From Bacteroidota bacterium (lineage in GTDB: Bacteria; Bacteroidota; Bacteroidia; Chitinophagales; JADIYW01), in contig JADIYW010000024.1 of NCBI GenBank assembly GCA_016705125.1, forward strand, positions 10,749 to 74,748: 64,000 nucleotides of DNA, given 5' to 3'. Shown here piece after piece: positions 10,278 to 18,728 of the stretch. A program made the position numbers and the translations under genes. Each line of letters begins with the position of its first letter. Position 1 is the first letter of the stretch. The notes beneath the pieces were generated by a model that saw nothing but the letters and a program-made list of their open reading frames with translations, was not told where the DNA came from and searched no databases.

Positions 10278-10725
10278 TCATTTTAAGCCCAACCAAATGT
10301 GCTTCTTCGGATGATTCCTCAAACATACCCAAAAATCCTCCAGATGCTTCTGCCACACCCTTTGCCAATGTCCTCCAATTTTGCAAAAGAGCATTTGCAT
10401 AATTGTGGTCCATCTTTGGAAGTATTTCATTCAACTTCACCAATTCTTCCGTGATTTTACTATTGCGTTCTAGTGCATCTCCACTATATCTTTCACTTAA
10501 AATTTGAATTTCATTTTCAAATGTTTCTTCTACTAAATTAAAATATTCAAATAATAATGGATCTCCTGTTGTTTTTCGAAATGCTACAATTTTCTTAGCC
10601 CTTTCCTTTTCTTCATTATCAAAATTATTATCTGCACCTCCAATCAATAAAGAAACTAAAGCTGGTGTATTCAGTACCAAATTAACTTCCTCTGTGCTTA
10701 GTTGACTTAAACTCGCTATACTCAT
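10258..10725 (-). CDS. Hypothetical protein, DUF4112 partner
   Basis: 155 residues, predicted all-helical, acidic, with no signal peptide or membrane segment. Short features are GGADNNFDNEEKERAK near residue 30, which recalls the metal-binding loop region of TerB-like helical domains, and a Gly-rich helix end, EASGGFLGMFEES. I do not claim the TerB assignment. Its last 20 bp overlap the start of the DUF4112 gene, and the pair stands alone between terminators. The likely role is a cytoplasmic partner of the membrane protein. Confidence 0.55.
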   Translation of the reverse strand: MSIASLSQLSTEEVNLVLNTPALVSLLIGGADNNFDNEEKERAKKIVAFRKTTGDPLLFEYFNLVEETFENEIQILSERYSGDALERNSKITEELVKLNEILPKMDHNYANALLQNWRTLAKGVAEASGGFLGMFEESSEEAHLVGLKMIEFGNN

Positions 10726-10899
10726 CTTTTAATTTATTTGGTACAAAATTAATTATTTTCTCAAATAACCTTTTTATTTAAGTTGATATTTGCGTTAATT
10801 CAATTTAAATATTATAAAATAGAAACAAACATTCATATTCTGCCTTATTTTTTTCGATTTTTGTATTTTTTTGTATTTTTTAAAACGTTTATTTTATAC

Positions 10900-10907
10900 T
10901 ATTTTTG
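10900..10907 (+). promoter_or_regulatory. -7 element before an isolated terminator
   Basis: TATTTTTG fits TAnnTTTG. Two tandem TTGTATTTTT decamers lie just upstream at 10861-10880. Transcription from here would reach the strong terminator at 10947 after about 35 nt. No -33 box at the right distance is evident. Confidence 0.4.
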
Positions 10908-10913
10908 CAATAA

Positions 10914-10987
10914 CAAAAGTTCTTACCCCAATAACATTCCTTGTTTGGCGAATTTAATTACTCAGAATTAAATTCGCCTTTTTTTTT
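10914..10987 (+). ncRNA. Candidate short terminated RNA or attenuator leader
   Basis: Inferred unit of about 70 nt between the -7 box at 10900 and the T-run ending at 10987. It encodes no convincing peptide and is not similar to any RNA family I recognise. The HAD phosphatase gene starts 12 bp after the T-run, so this may instead be a leader that attenuates that gene. Confidence 0.35.
10947..10987 (+). terminator. Strong terminator directly before the HAD gene
   Basis: Perfect 13-bp arms (10947-10959 and 10966-10978), a 6-nt loop and a run of nine T. It points along the plus strand although no plus-strand gene lies upstream within 900 bp, and it ends 11 bp before the HAD start codon. Confidence 0.85.
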
Positions 10988-10998
10988 ATTTAAAAAAT

Positions 10999-11631
10999 AT
11001 GCATTTCTTTGGTTCAAAAAATACATTGATAAAGGCGCTTATATTTGATTTAGGAAATGTTATCCTCCAGCTAAATGATGAGGAAAAATGGGAATCCGAA
11101 ATTTTCATACCACTTTTTGAAAAAGAAAAATATTCAATTCTAAATAACAACAATTTCTTTGAACGATTTGAATGTGGCCTTTTTGACGAATCCTTTTTTA
11201 TACAACAATTGCAGGAAATTTCAAATCAACCTATTGAAACCGAAACAATAATCGATGCTTGGAATGCAAAAATCTCTCATTTTCCTGATGGAAATATTGA
11301 AACAATCAATGCTTTAAAATATAGATACCGGATTTTTCTTTTAAGTAATACGAATAGTATTCATGAAAAATATTTTATAAAACTATTGATTTCAAAATTT
11401 GGTGAAAATATTTTTGATGATTTATTCGAAACTTGCTTTTATTCCCACCATTTAAAACAAAGAAAACCCAATCCCGATATCTTTGAAACCGTTTTAAAAT
11501 CAACCCAACTCCAAGCCAATGAATGTTTATTTTTGGATGATAATGAGGCAAATATTACTGCGGCTCTTTCCTTGGGATTTGAAACAATTTGGATAAAAAA
11601 TAGTACACAAATACAAGAATTATATGAATAA
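10999..11631 (+). CDS. HAD-family phosphatase
   Basis: Haloacid dehalogenase-superfamily hydrolase, 210 residues. Seen: motif I FDLGNVI (nucleophile Asp17), motif II LLSNTN, the motif III lysine in RKPNPDIF, and motif IV LFLDDNEANI. The helical cap between motifs I and II is the type-1 cap of the YihX/FMN-phosphatase branch, so the likely substrate is a sugar phosphate or nucleotide phosphate. The start codon lies only 12 nt after a strong terminator, suggesting that expression depends on read-through or on a promoter inside the terminator region. A bidirectional terminator follows. Confidence 0.85.
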   Translation: MHFFGSKNTLIKALIFDLGNVILQLNDEEKWESEIFIPLFEKEKYSILNNNNFFERFECGLFDESFFIQQLQEISNQPIETETIIDAWNAKISHFPDGNIETINALKYRYRIFLLSNTNSIHEKYFIKLLISKFGENIFDDLFETCFYSHHLKQRKPNPDIFETVLKSTQLQANECLFLDDNEANITAALSLGFETIWIKNSTQIQELYE

Positions 11632-11659
11632 AAAAGGGGTTGATTGCTCAACCCCTTTT
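11632..11659. terminator. Bidirectional terminator
   Basis: 12-bp perfect arms (11632-11643 and 11648-11659) with a 4-nt loop between the HAD gene and the convergent Hsp20 gene; A-rich left, T-rich right. Confidence 0.9.
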
Positions 11660-11679
11660 CTTTCCTTTCACTTTTCCCT

Positions 11680-12120
11680 TTACTTTACAGCTACTTTTTT
11701 TGCTTCTTTTTTCTCTTCCTTCTGAAATTTAGGCAAAGAAATATGCAAAATACCTTGTTCATACTTAGCTTCTAGATTTTCTACATCTACCAATTTCTCA
11801 TTTACAGTAAAATGTCTTTCAAAGGAATTGTAGGTAAATTCTTTTCTAACAAACTTTGTTGTTTCGTCCCTTTCCTCTTTTTCAGTTTCCTCTGAGTAAG
11901 AAATTGCTAAATCGTCTTGATTAATTTCAATGTTAAAATTTTCTTTTTTAAGCCCCGGTGCCAATACTTCAATCTCAAAAAGTTTATCTGTCTCCTTTAT
12001 ATTTACCGGTACAGATTTATTGAAATTAAATTCTGGATTTCTAAAAGTATCTCTTGAAAAGAAATCATCAAAAAAAGTTGGTTCGTTTCTGAATGCGTGT
12101 TTAAATTTAATAAGTCCCAT
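11680..12120 (-). CDS. Small heat-shock protein, Hsp20 family
   Basis: 146-residue alpha-crystallin chaperone that holds unfolding proteins during heat stress. The crystallin domain runs from VPVNIKETDKLFEIEVLAPGLKKENF to the end, with the conserved A-x-x-x-n-G-[IV]-L motif as AKYEQGILHISLP. The N-terminal arm is short, with FFDDFFSRD. The tail is Lys/Glu-rich and lacks a clear I-x-I oligomerisation motif. It is monocistronic, and I find no CIRCE or other heat-shock operator upstream. Confidence 0.93.
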   Translation of the reverse strand: MGLIKFKHAFRNEPTFFDDFFSRDTFRNPEFNFNKSVPVNIKETDKLFEIEVLAPGLKKENFNIEINQDDLAISYSEETEKEERDETTKFVRKEFTYNSFERHFTVNEKLVDVENLEAKYEQGILHISLPKFQKEEKKEAKKVAVK

Positions 12121-12328
12121 AATTATTTGTTTTTTTTGTTTAAAAATAGTTTCTAACTAATATTCAATTTTTATTCCATTAGAACAAAGAAGCTAAATTG
12201 GCATAATTTGAAAAACAAACCAGACATATTGTCATTTAATTGCGTACAAAAATGTCATTATGGCATATTTTTTATTTTGAAAAGCATTTTATAAATAAAA
12301 TCTTTTGCTTAATATTGCAGATACAACT

Positions 12329-13330
12329 ATGTTGGTCAATTATTATTTTCCGTTTTCGTTATCAGCCTATCGGCTTGATAAGTATCTAGCATCTGGATGG
12401 TTCAGAAATTGCAATATGCTTTTTAAGGCAAAAGTTTTATGCTTGGATGGCCAACTGAATAATGTTATTAATATAAGGTTAGACATAAAAAAGCAAGATG
12501 ATTTTACCAAAAAACAAAAAAAAATCTATGCATTAGCAAAGAATAGTTTTACCATAAAAATTCAAAATGCAATTATTACTCCCGAAAAAGAAAAATTGTA
12601 TTTAAATCACCAAGCAAGATTTAAAGGTTATATTTATAAAACCTTGAGTCAATTTTTATTTGGCGAATCTCCCTCAAGACTCAATATATATAACACTAAA
12701 GAAATTTGCGTTTATGATGGCGAGCAATTAGTCGCTTTTAGCTTTTTTGATCTTGGGAAACAAAGTATTGCAAGTATCCTTTGTGTTTTTGACAGCCAAT
12801 ATTCAAAATATTCCCTTGGCCATTTTACAATGATGGAAGAAATAACGTATGCTAAAGAGCATGCTTTCAAATATTACTACCCAGGATATATTCTAGATCA
12901 ATCGAATACTTTTGATTATAAATTGAAAATGGGTAAATTTGATTATTATGATGGTGGAAAGTGGCGTTCATACGAAAGCATAAACTATGAAAACCTAGAT
13001 GGCAACTTAATTATTGGAAGGTTAAAAGAATATGAATCTAAGCTTATAAAAGAAAACATCGAACACAAATGGAAATACTATCCTTATTTTTCTTTGGGTT
13101 ATTTTCAAGATATTATACATCCGTTTGTAAAGTCGCCAATACATTTGGTACTTGAGGAAGATAAAGACGAGGGTCGATACAAAATAGTGGAGTATGATAT
13201 TGAAACAGATTACTTTAACATTACTGAAGTAATTGAATGTCCTGAATATGATTTTATTTTAAAGCAACAAGACAAGTTGATCAATCAAAACGACTCTAAT
13301 CAATGGGAAAAAGTATTGAGATATAAATAA
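12329..13330 (+). CDS. ATE-like aminoacyl-tRNA-protein transferase homologue
   Basis: 333 residues. The C-terminal half matches the catalytic GNAT-like fold of arginyl/leucyl-tRNA-protein transferases (ATE1/Bpt), which attach an amino acid to protein N-termini. Seen: the CVYDGEQLVAFSFFDLG strand pair, SIASILCVFDSQYSKYSLGHFTMMEEITYAK, YYYPGYILDQSNTFDYKLKMG. The N-terminal half keeps the outline (DKYLASGWFRN) but not the cysteine cluster of ATE enzymes: only single cysteines remain, in RNCNML and KVLCLDG. About 85 residues follow the usual end of the fold. ATG 12329 is preferred to a TTG at 12305. The substrate is unknown and activity is not certain. Confidence 0.6.
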   Translation: MLVNYYFPFSLSAYRLDKYLASGWFRNCNMLFKAKVLCLDGQLNNVINIRLDIKKQDDFTKKQKKIYALAKNSFTIKIQNAIITPEKEKLYLNHQARFKGYIYKTLSQFLFGESPSRLNIYNTKEICVYDGEQLVAFSFFDLGKQSIASILCVFDSQYSKYSLGHFTMMEEITYAKEHAFKYYYPGYILDQSNTFDYKLKMGKFDYYDGGKWRSYESINYENLDGNLIIGRLKEYESKLIKENIEHKWKYYPYFSLGYFQDIIHPFVKSPIHLVLEEDKDEGRYKIVEYDIETDYFNITEVIECPEYDFILKQQDKLINQNDSNQWEKVLRYK

Positions 13331-13335
13331 AAAAA

Positions 13336-13361
13336 GGTGCCTTCGAATAATCGAAAGCACC
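13336..13361 (-). terminator. Terminator of the DUF3078-mscS unit
   Basis: 11-bp arms with one mismatch. On the minus strand the hairpin is followed by a run of seven T, so it serves the mscS gene; on the plus strand no T-run follows. Confidence 0.7.
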
Positions 13362-13381
13362 CATTAAAATATCTATAACAA

Positions 13382-14188
13382 TTAACCGTGAATTTGAATT
13401 TGTGTGGGTACTGGCGAACCAATACCTGCTTTAGTGAGTGCAATTCTTGTTTGTTCTTGCGTTTCAAAAAACACCTTCCAATAGTCTCCAGGTAAGCAAT
13501 ATGGATTTACCACCATTACATATCCTGCATCATTTAATTGCTTTACATTTACACTAGCTTTTGGCGTTTTCAATACTGAAGGATGGTTGTTTAAAACTTC
13601 CATTACCACAGCCCTTGTTTCCTCTATGGCAAATGAATTAGAAATATGAATATCAAAATCAACCCTTACACTTCCTAATGCCGAATGATTAATAATATTT
13701 CCATTCGACAATGGCCCGTTAGGTATGATTACCAATCGGTTAGTGCCAGTAACAATATGTGTTGTAAATAGAGAAATTTCTTTTACATGACCTACATTTC
13801 CCTGCGCTTCTATTAAATCGCCTACCTTAAATGGACGAAATAAAAGTATAAGTGCTCCTCCTGCAAAATTACCTAATGAACCTTGCAAAGCCATACCGAC
13901 TGCCAATGACATAGCACCAATAACGGCAACGAAAGAAGTAGTAGCAACACCTAGCATACTTGCCACACTTACAAAAAGCAATACTTTAAGTAACGCTGTA
14001 ATCAAACTCAAAACAAACCCACTTAATGTTGGATCGGTTTCTTTCTTTTTTAAAGCCTTTCCGGTAACTGCAGCTACTTTATTAATAACAAAATTACCAA
14101 TAAAGAATACTAATAAAGCCGCTAAAACTTTAGGGCCAAAGGTTAAAATGCCATTTACAATGCTTTCTGATATTTTAGTAAAATCCAT
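13382..14188 (-). CDS. mscS: Small-conductance mechanosensitive channel MscS
   Basis: Inner-membrane channel that opens under tension to release solutes in osmotic downshock. At 268 residues it is close to E. coli MscS. Seen: three hydrophobic segments (about residues 17-40, 58-82 and 85-110), the third being the Gly/Ala-rich pore helix AVGMALQGSLGNFAGGALILLFRPF, then the beta domain with VGDLIEAQGNVGHV and IIPNGPLSNGNIINHS. It lies 10 bp behind the DUF3078 gene, and the pair share one terminator. Confidence 0.94.
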   Translation of the reverse strand: MDFTKISESIVNGILTFGPKVLAALLVFFIGNFVINKVAAVTGKALKKKETDPTLSGFVLSLITALLKVLLFVSVASMLGVATTSFVAVIGAMSLAVGMALQGSLGNFAGGALILLFRPFKVGDLIEAQGNVGHVKEISLFTTHIVTGTNRLVIIPNGPLSNGNIINHSALGSVRVDFDIHISNSFAIEETRAVVMEVLNNHPSVLKTPKASVNVKQLNDAGYVMVVNPYCLPGDYWKVFFETQEQTRIALTKAGIGSPVPTQIQIHG

Positions 14189-14198
14189 CTTTTTAATT

Positions 14199-15167
14199 TT
14201 AATCTACGTTTGCAGGAACTTTTCTTTCTATTACTTTATTCACGTTATAAGCAAATCCTACGCCTATTACATCTCTGAACTGAACACCTCTATCGTCGGC
14301 AATTCCATTTTCATTTTTATCAGTTGGAATTAATACATCGTAATCATAAATCAAATGAGTAAATACATTTGCAGTGATATAATTAGTTACTTTCAAACCA
14401 ATTGTAGTTTGCCAATCTATATCAATATTTTGTGCAGGACCTTTTAAATAATCTTTATAAATCTTCAAAACAGAAAATACATTCACATTTTTAACTACTT
14501 CTTGTTTGTAGGTAAAAATAGCTGTAGCTCCAAATTCTCCTCTAAAATTCTTAAAATCATTACCATGTAAATTCAATGCTGCAATTTCATCATTTGCTAC
14601 TATTGTCATTTTAGCAGCAACTGGAGACAAGAACATTGAAAAATATTGATTAGGAACATAATCCATACCTAAAGCTCCCTCTGCAAATAAAGGACTTGCA
14701 AACCTAGAGATTACTGGAGGTGTAATAGTATCGGCTACCGCAAAATTCTTTGTTTTTGTTAATTGAGTTCTCAAGTTGGCATAAGTACTCACATACCATT
14801 TGTTTGAAATTCGATATCCATATTTAGTAAACAATTCGATACGGTCTGCGCTTTTTCTAAAAGGCTCTTTTCTTAATTTCTGCATACCATACTCAATGGC
14901 CAAACGGCTTTGAAATAAGTTTTTTCCCCTTTTTAAATCTGCATAACCATTTATCAAACCTAATAAACCTATACTAGGACTTCCACCTGCTGCCCAATTC
15001 TTTAATCCTACTTGATTAAATGTCAAGGTACTTGTACCACCTAATTTCCAACCATCAGGATTTGTAGCTTTGGCTACGTCATCGGCAGTTTCTGCCTTAG
15101 TTACTTGTGCGCTTGCAATTCCAATTGCCACACAAAACATAATTACTGTTAAAACAATTTTTTTCAT
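14199..15167 (-). CDS. DUF3078 outer-membrane protein
   Basis: 322 residues, Sec signal peptide (cut after IASAQ). It matches the DUF3078 family of Bacteroidota: WKLGGTSTLTFNQVGLKNWAAGGSPSIGLLGL opens the mature part and regular alternating strands follow (NLRTQLTKTKNF, NYITANVFTHLIYDYDVLIP), ending in a beta-barrel-like VGFAYNVNK. Function unknown; probably an outer-membrane barrel. It is the first gene of a unit with mscS, and a -7 box lies about 20 nt upstream. Confidence 0.85.
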   Translation of the reverse strand: MKKIVLTVIMFCVAIGIASAQVTKAETADDVAKATNPDGWKLGGTSTLTFNQVGLKNWAAGGSPSIGLLGLINGYADLKRGKNLFQSRLAIEYGMQKLRKEPFRKSADRIELFTKYGYRISNKWYVSTYANLRTQLTKTKNFAVADTITPPVISRFASPLFAEGALGMDYVPNQYFSMFLSPVAAKMTIVANDEIAALNLHGNDFKNFRGEFGATAIFTYKQEVVKNVNVFSVLKIYKDYLKGPAQNIDIDWQTTIGLKVTNYITANVFTHLIYDYDVLIPTDKNENGIADDRGVQFRDVIGVGFAYNVNKVIERKVPANVD

Positions 15168-15186
15168 AAATAATTTAATTAAAGTG

Positions 15187-15194
15187 CAAAAATA
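15187..15194 (-). promoter_or_regulatory. -7 element of the DUF3078 promoter
   Basis: On the minus strand the sequence reads TATTTTTG, fitting TAnnTTTG, 19 nt before the start codon. The -33 box is not clear. Confidence 0.45.
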
Positions 15195-15279
15195 TTTTTT
15201 TTATTTTAAAATGTCCTACTGTTTAGAATTTAATAATATACACTGATAGTCAATTTATTATATAATATTTTTTTGTAAT

Positions 15280-17445
15280 TTATAAATTTTCTTCTATATA
15301 ATTTGTCATTAAAGAAAACAAATGCATCCTTGTTTTTCCTCCACTAATTGAATGGTTTTTGTCGGGATAAGACATAAAATCGAACTGTTTTCCAGCTTCT
15401 ATTAGTGCTTTTTGCAATTCAACGGTATTCTGAAAATGAACATTATCATCGGCCATACCATGGATTAACAGCAATTTTCCTTTCATCCTTTTTGCCCCAT
15501 CTATCGGATTAAAATTATCATACCCACCTTCATTCTCTTTCATGGTTCCCATATACCGTTCACTATATACACTGTCGTAATATTTCCAATTGGAAACAGG
15601 TGCAACACTAATGGCCATTTTGAATTTTTCGGCTCCATAAAAAAGGCAATTTAAAGCCATAAATCCTCCATAACTCCATCCAAAAATTCCAATTCTTGTA
15701 GAATCGATAAATGGCAACTTGCCAAAGTATTGTGCTGCACCTATTTGGTCTTCCGTTTCGTATTTACCAAGATTTAAATAATTTATTTTTTTAAAATTAG
15801 CGCCCTTACCTCCCGAACCTCTATTATCAACACAAGCAATTATATATCCTTTTTGCGCCAAAACCTGAAACCATTGCTCGCGAAATCCACCCCATTCATT
15901 CAAAACTTCTTGCTTGCCAGGACCACCATAAACATAAAACAAAAGTGGGTATTTTTTATTAGGATTAAAATTTGAAGGCTTTAAAATGTAGGCAGACAAA
16001 CTTACTCCATTTACATTTATTTCCATAAACTCCCGTTTAGAAAATTCATTTCCAATTAATTTTACAAGTGGTTCATTGGTTTCAAGTGGTATTAATTTTG
16101 CACCATCAACTGAACATAAATTATATTGATTAGGCAATTTATCTGTTTCGTGATTAGAAATAAAAAATGTGAAATTGGAATTAAAAACGGCATCATTACA
16201 ACCCTCATTATCAGAAATCAATTTACTTTTTAATGTTTTTAAATTAATTCCATAAACAAATCGCTCATAAATATTGCCTTCGTTCGATTGATAATATACC
16301 CAATTGTCTTTTGGATTTACACCATATATTTTCAAAACCTCCCAAGTTCCTGAAGTTATTTGATCCGTTTTAATGGAACCATTTTCAGTATTCAATAAAT
16401 AAATATGATTAAACCCTTCCTTTTCGCTGGTAAATAAGAGTCTATTTTCATCCATTACCACCATTTTTGGTAGGTCAATATAAGTACTCGATTTCTCTTC
16501 ATAAATTAAAACTTTATGATTCAAACTTGGATCAATTGCAAATAGTTTAAGAATATTCTGCTTACGATTCAAAGCTGTAATAAGCACCTTATTGCCCATC
16601 CATTCAATTTTGGGCATATAAACATCACCATTTATTGGTGTTATCTCTTTTGTTTTCTTTGTTTTTATATCATATACAAAAGCCTTAATGGTTGAATTTT
16701 TTTCACCAACTTTCGGATATTTGAAAGTTTCAATTCGTGGATATAATTCATCAAAAAACGTAAACGAAAAATCAGGCACCAAAGATTCATCAAATTGCAA
16801 ATAAGCTATCTTTTTCCCATCTGGCGACCAAGCATACAATTGCGTAACCTTAAATTCTTCCTCATATACCCAATCACTTGCACCATTAATGATTTCATTA
16901 GTTTTGCCATCAAAAGTTATTTGAACCTCTTTCCCGCTCAACAAATCTTTATAAAAAATATTATTCGATCGAACAAAACTAATTTTGGAACCATCTGACG
17001 AAAAATCGGGATACATTTGCTTTCCATTTGAACTCAAAGGCACCACACTTTTTTTAATTGGGTTGACAATTAAAAAGTTGCTTCTATATGATTTTCTAAA
17101 AATTTGCTCTTTGTTGGTCGCCAAAAGCAATAATTTGTCATCGGGTGAAATAATATAATTGTCTATTTTTTCTATTCCCACCTTCGACCAAGTTTCTAAG
17201 TTGTTTGTGCTCAACCAGGTTTCTATTTTTTTGCCATCCATAGTGTATTTGTTCCAATCAAATCCACCTTTATTATTGCCTTCTAGCGATAAATAGTTAT
17301 TGGACTGATTAAAAAAATGAATGTCTTTTGGACTTTTGGCAACATATTTGTACTTTAAAAAAACATCCTCTAAAAGCGGCTGTGCGAACAAATTTGATTG
17401 ACAAATTAGAACAAAAATTAAAAAACAAGATGTGATTTTTTTCAT
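15280..17445 (-). CDS. Dipeptidyl-peptidase IV family serine peptidase (S9B)
   Basis: Secreted peptidase that removes dipeptides, usually X-Pro or X-Ala, from peptide N-termini. 721 residues with a signal peptide (ends NLFAQ). The N-terminal beta-propeller includes WVYEEEFKV, the region that holds the double-Glu substrate anchor of DPP-IV. The C-terminal alpha/beta-hydrolase carries the nucleophile in GWSYGG (Ser near 593), Asp in HGMADDNVH (near 664) and His in KNHSISGG (near 697). YVYGGPGKQ supplies the oxyanion tyrosine. It is likely periplasmic and used in peptide catabolism. It has its own promoter on the minus strand. Confidence 0.93.
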   Translation of the reverse strand: MKKITSCFLIFVLICQSNLFAQPLLEDVFLKYKYVAKSPKDIHFFNQSNNYLSLEGNNKGGFDWNKYTMDGKKIETWLSTNNLETWSKVGIEKIDNYIISPDDKLLLLATNKEQIFRKSYRSNFLIVNPIKKSVVPLSSNGKQMYPDFSSDGSKISFVRSNNIFYKDLLSGKEVQITFDGKTNEIINGASDWVYEEEFKVTQLYAWSPDGKKIAYLQFDESLVPDFSFTFFDELYPRIETFKYPKVGEKNSTIKAFVYDIKTKKTKEITPINGDVYMPKIEWMGNKVLITALNRKQNILKLFAIDPSLNHKVLIYEEKSSTYIDLPKMVVMDENRLLFTSEKEGFNHIYLLNTENGSIKTDQITSGTWEVLKIYGVNPKDNWVYYQSNEGNIYERFVYGINLKTLKSKLISDNEGCNDAVFNSNFTFFISNHETDKLPNQYNLCSVDGAKLIPLETNEPLVKLIGNEFSKREFMEINVNGVSLSAYILKPSNFNPNKKYPLLFYVYGGPGKQEVLNEWGGFREQWFQVLAQKGYIIACVDNRGSGGKGANFKKINYLNLGKYETEDQIGAAQYFGKLPFIDSTRIGIFGWSYGGFMALNCLFYGAEKFKMAISVAPVSNWKYYDSVYSERYMGTMKENEGGYDNFNPIDGAKRMKGKLLLIHGMADDNVHFQNTVELQKALIEAGKQFDFMSYPDKNHSISGGKTRMHLFSLMTNYIEENL

Positions 17446-17462
17446 ATTTTGACAATTGATAA

Positions 17463-17491
17463 CAAAAATAAGACCATAAATTCAATTCAAA
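17463..17491 (-). promoter_or_regulatory. Promoter of the DPP-IV gene
   Basis: On the minus strand a TTTG box (17488-17491) is followed after 17 nt by TATTTTTG (17463-17470), a good match to the Bacteroidota TTTG-N17-20-TAnnTTTG promoter, 17 nt before the start codon. Confidence 0.65.
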
Positions 17492-17526
17492 ATTATATTT
17501 TTACCCAAATCGTTAATTAAATAATT

Positions 17527-18213
17527 ATGCTTAGAAGATTAGCTTTAACTTTTACCCTATTAATTTCTTTCTTTATTTGCTCATTTAGTCAAGATCAAGA
17601 GGAAATTTACAAACCAATGGATACTCCTAATTCGGAACAGGAAGTTGTTGACACAGCGAAACAAAAACGAAACAAAGAAGACAAAAAATGGGATTGGAAG
17701 CAATTTAGAGTTGGGGGTAACTTTGGGATGCAATTTGGCAATGTAACTTATGTGGATATCTCTCCCACCTTTGGTTATTTTGTTATTCCTGAAAAATTAC
17801 AAGTTGGAATTGGTACAAAATTTATTTATTACAATCAGCGTGGTGGTTCGTATCTCGATCCAAATTCTGGCATAGTCTATAATTTACCTGACTATAAAGA
17901 TGCCATTTATGGAGGTGGTATTTTTTCCAATTATACCATTTGGAGAGGCATATTTGTACATGGCGAATATGAAATGGTGAGCAAACGACCGTATAATGCT
18001 ATCCGATTTCCTGGCAAAAACCGCATAAACGTGGATGCGCTGCTATTAGGTGGTGGTTATAATCAACCTATTGGAAATGCTGGTAATTTCTATATCTCAG
18101 CATTAGTTGATGCGCTCAATAACGACGAATCAATATATACTGGTACTTTTGGGTCTTTTCCATTAATACTTAGAGTTGGTTTTGGATTCGGATTTGGCGG
18201 TGGGAATAGGTAA
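17527..18213 (+). CDS. Outer-membrane beta-barrel protein
   Basis: 228 residues with a signal peptide (cut near SFSQ), then a charged linker of about 30 residues (KQKRNKEDKKWDWKQF) and a small barrel. The strands show alternating aromatic and small residues (VGGNFGMQFGNVTYVDISPTFGYFV, LQVGIGTKFIYY), and the last strand LRVGFGFGFGGG is very Gly-rich. It is similar in layout to PF13568-type Bacteroidota outer-membrane proteins. Function unknown. A lipoprotein gene starts 6 bp downstream, so they are probably one operon. Confidence 0.72.
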   Translation: MLRRLALTFTLLISFFICSFSQDQEEIYKPMDTPNSEQEVVDTAKQKRNKEDKKWDWKQFRVGGNFGMQFGNVTYVDISPTFGYFVIPEKLQVGIGTKFIYYNQRGGSYLDPNSGIVYNLPDYKDAIYGGGIFSNYTIWRGIFVHGEYEMVSKRPYNAIRFPGKNRINVDALLLGGGYNQPIGNAGNFYISALVDALNNDESIYTGTFGSFPLILRVGFGFGFGGGNR

Positions 18214-18219
18214 GAGATA

Positions 18220-18657
18220 ATGGTTATAAAAAAAATTTATCTTAGTTTGTTTTTATTGCTTTTAGTTTGTTGCAATACCAAGAAAAAAGAAAAAACGTTT
18301 TCCAATATTCCCCAAAAAAAAGAAAAAAAGATAGTTTCAGAAAATTTATTTGACACCATAAAGGTGGTGGGAAAAATAACCGATATAGCTTATGGATATT
18401 GTGGAGTGTTTTGTACCGGAGGAATGATTGAAGTTAAAATAGATACCCAGAAAACAAAACATGTTGATGATACTCTATATATTATAACGGCTTGCATGAG
18501 TCAAGATGTAAAAAAAGACACCAAAATAAATGTAATTGCAACAAGGTTAAAAATTACTGATAGCGCTTGTTATTATTTAAATTTTTCGAAAATTGATACG
18601 ATTTTTCATGATTATTTAAAACTTGACGAAATTGAATCAAGAAAAATTGGTAATTAA
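18220..18657 (+). CDS. Small lipoprotein
   Basis: 145 residues. The N-terminus MVIKKIYLSLFLLLLVCCN is a lipoprotein signal; Cys17 or Cys18 would be lipid-modified, and the following NTKKKEK lacks the outer-surface export signal. The mature part has several further cysteines (YGYCGVFCTGG, TACMSQ, DSACYY), suggesting disulphides in the periplasm. No family recognised. It directly follows the beta-barrel gene. Confidence 0.62.
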   Translation: MVIKKIYLSLFLLLLVCCNTKKKEKTFSNIPQKKEKKIVSENLFDTIKVVGKITDIAYGYCGVFCTGGMIEVKIDTQKTKHVDDTLYIITACMSQDVKKDTKINVIATRLKITDSACYYLNFSKIDTIFHDYLKLDEIESRKIGN

Positions 18658-18728
18658 AAAAGTCTTTTAAAGGTATAGTTTTTATTAGTTATACTTTCTT
18701 TTTTCTTATTTTTACAAAAAAAAATACT

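Noticed and set aside
10783..10971. 62-codon open frame rich in Phe, Tyr and Ile before the HAD gene
   Set aside because: It is translated T-rich promoter sequence, crosses the -7 box and runs into the terminator stem; no start signal or family likeness.
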